Source of the DNA: Candidatus Aminicenantota bacterium
Lineage (GTDB): Bacteria; Acidobacteriota; Aminicenantia; Aminicenantales; Saccharicenantaceae
DNA: 64,000 bases
Assembly (NCBI GenBank): GCA_014360005.1
Contig: JACIYI010000004.1
Span: 124,001-188,000 of the forward strand
Direction: 5' to 3'
The first letter of the stretch is position 1. Every line of letters starts with the position of its first letter. The notes under the pieces were generated by a model. The model saw only the letters and a program-made list of their open reading frames with translations. It was not told the origin of the DNA and did no database searches. Below are positions 63,617-64,000 of the stretch, one piece after another. Made by a program: the position numbers and the translations under genes.

Positions 63617-63719
63617 GAGAAATGAACTGGAAAAGAGCTAAAATTACTTAATTAATAATAGATTTTAAGTTGATTATGGATTTGACTAGCTGCTGCCCGG
63701 GGGCAGGCTGGAGCATAAA

Positions 63720-64000
63720 ATGAAAAATAAGTCCAGACTTAAAATTACTGACCTGGGCGAATTCGGTTTTATCGCCCGCTTTTCCCCTTCCTTCCTGAAG
63801 AAGTTGCCGTCGGGGCTGGTGGGCATTGGCGATGATTGCGCCGTCATTCCCTGGAAAGGCCGGAAAAAACTCCTGGTTACTACCGACCTTCTAATTGATG
63901 GAGTTCATTTCCTGAAAGACAGGGTTTCTCCCTTTGACCTCGGCCATAAATCTCTGGCCGTTAACCTCAGCGACATTGCGGCCATGGGCGGCACTCCCCT
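63720..64000 (+). CDS. thiL: Thiamine-monophosphate kinase, 5' part (continues beyond window)
   Basis: About 93 codons from ATG at 63720, with GGAG 8 nt upstream, open at the right edge. Makes TPP from thiamine monophosphate. KITDLGEFGFIARFSP, GIGDDCAVI (Mg-binding DD), TTDLLIDGVHF and LAVNLSDIAAMGG are the standard ThiL N-terminal motifs. Last recognisable gene of the riboswitch-controlled thiM-thiE-thiL operon. Confidence 0.95.
   Translation, partial: MKNKSRLKITDLGEFGFIARFSPSFLKKLPSGLVGIGDDCAVIPWKGRKKLLVTTDLLIDGVHFLKDRVSPFDLGHKSLAVNLSDIAAMGGTP

Overview
The window looks like chromosomal DNA from a diderm, probably anaerobic and possibly thermophilic bacterium. The gene style resembles Aminicenantes/Acidobacteriota-type genomes, but that is an inference from gene content and no taxonomic marker was compared. 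Supporting signs are outer-membrane barrels and lipoproteins, a TatT-type TRAP transporter, a mitochondrial/spirochaete-type EF-G, an aldehyde ferredoxin oxidoreductase, and genes resembling di-myo-inositol phosphate synthesis (a solute typical of thermophiles). Genes are dense, and Shine-Dalgarno sites and start-stop overlaps are common. I saw no rRNA, tRNA, CRISPR array, phage or plasmid module. There is one insertion-sequence transposase.

Layout. 1-2788: a Ser/Thr kinase with TPRs, cut by the left edge. 3.1-7.7 kb: a loosely packed stretch with a beta-lactamase-fold hydrolase, small secreted proteins and lipoproteins, and gene debris. 8-12.7 kb: an alpha-L-fucosidase, a two-repeat secreted protein, a beta-propeller transglutaminase and a YgjP-like metallopeptidase. 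13-17 kb: a tatT-tatP-tatQM TRAP operon behind a consensus sigma-70 promoter. 17.2-18.5 kb: an IS481-like transposase whose ribosome site lies in a hairpin. 18.7-31 kb: sugar permease plus ROK kinase, a second transglutaminase, SSS symporter, Pit phosphate transporter with its PhoU-like partner, APC permease, EF-G and a RecA-fold ATPase. 31-34 kb: an AraC remnant and an active/inactive M16 protease pair. 34.4-42.7 kb: GltS, an aconitase-type dehydratase (two subunits), an isocitrate-lyase/PEP-mutase-family lyase, an MFS carrier and an AOR-family enzyme, possibly one organic-acid pathway.

42.9-50.2 kb is the most unusual region. It holds four small secreted beta-rich proteins with a shared C-terminal pattern, a PapD-like chaperone, and an outer-membrane barrel ending in two SdrD-B/Ig-like domains. 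Two sigma-54 (-24/-12) promoters drive the first two small-protein genes, an intrinsic terminator follows the second, and a sigma-54 activator with a degenerate receiver is encoded directly upstream. I read it as a sigma-54-controlled, chaperone-assisted surface-fibre system with a non-classical outer-membrane component.

50.3-64 kb: pyrE translationally coupled to a Maf-RNA methyltransferase fusion, bacterioferritin, truD, ispD, two nucleotidyltransferase + CDP-alcohol phosphotransferase pairs, a secreted LolA-like protein, an outer-membrane barrel, and a thiM-thiE-thiL operon under a TPP riboswitch whose switching helices can be read from the sequence. thiL is cut by the right edge.
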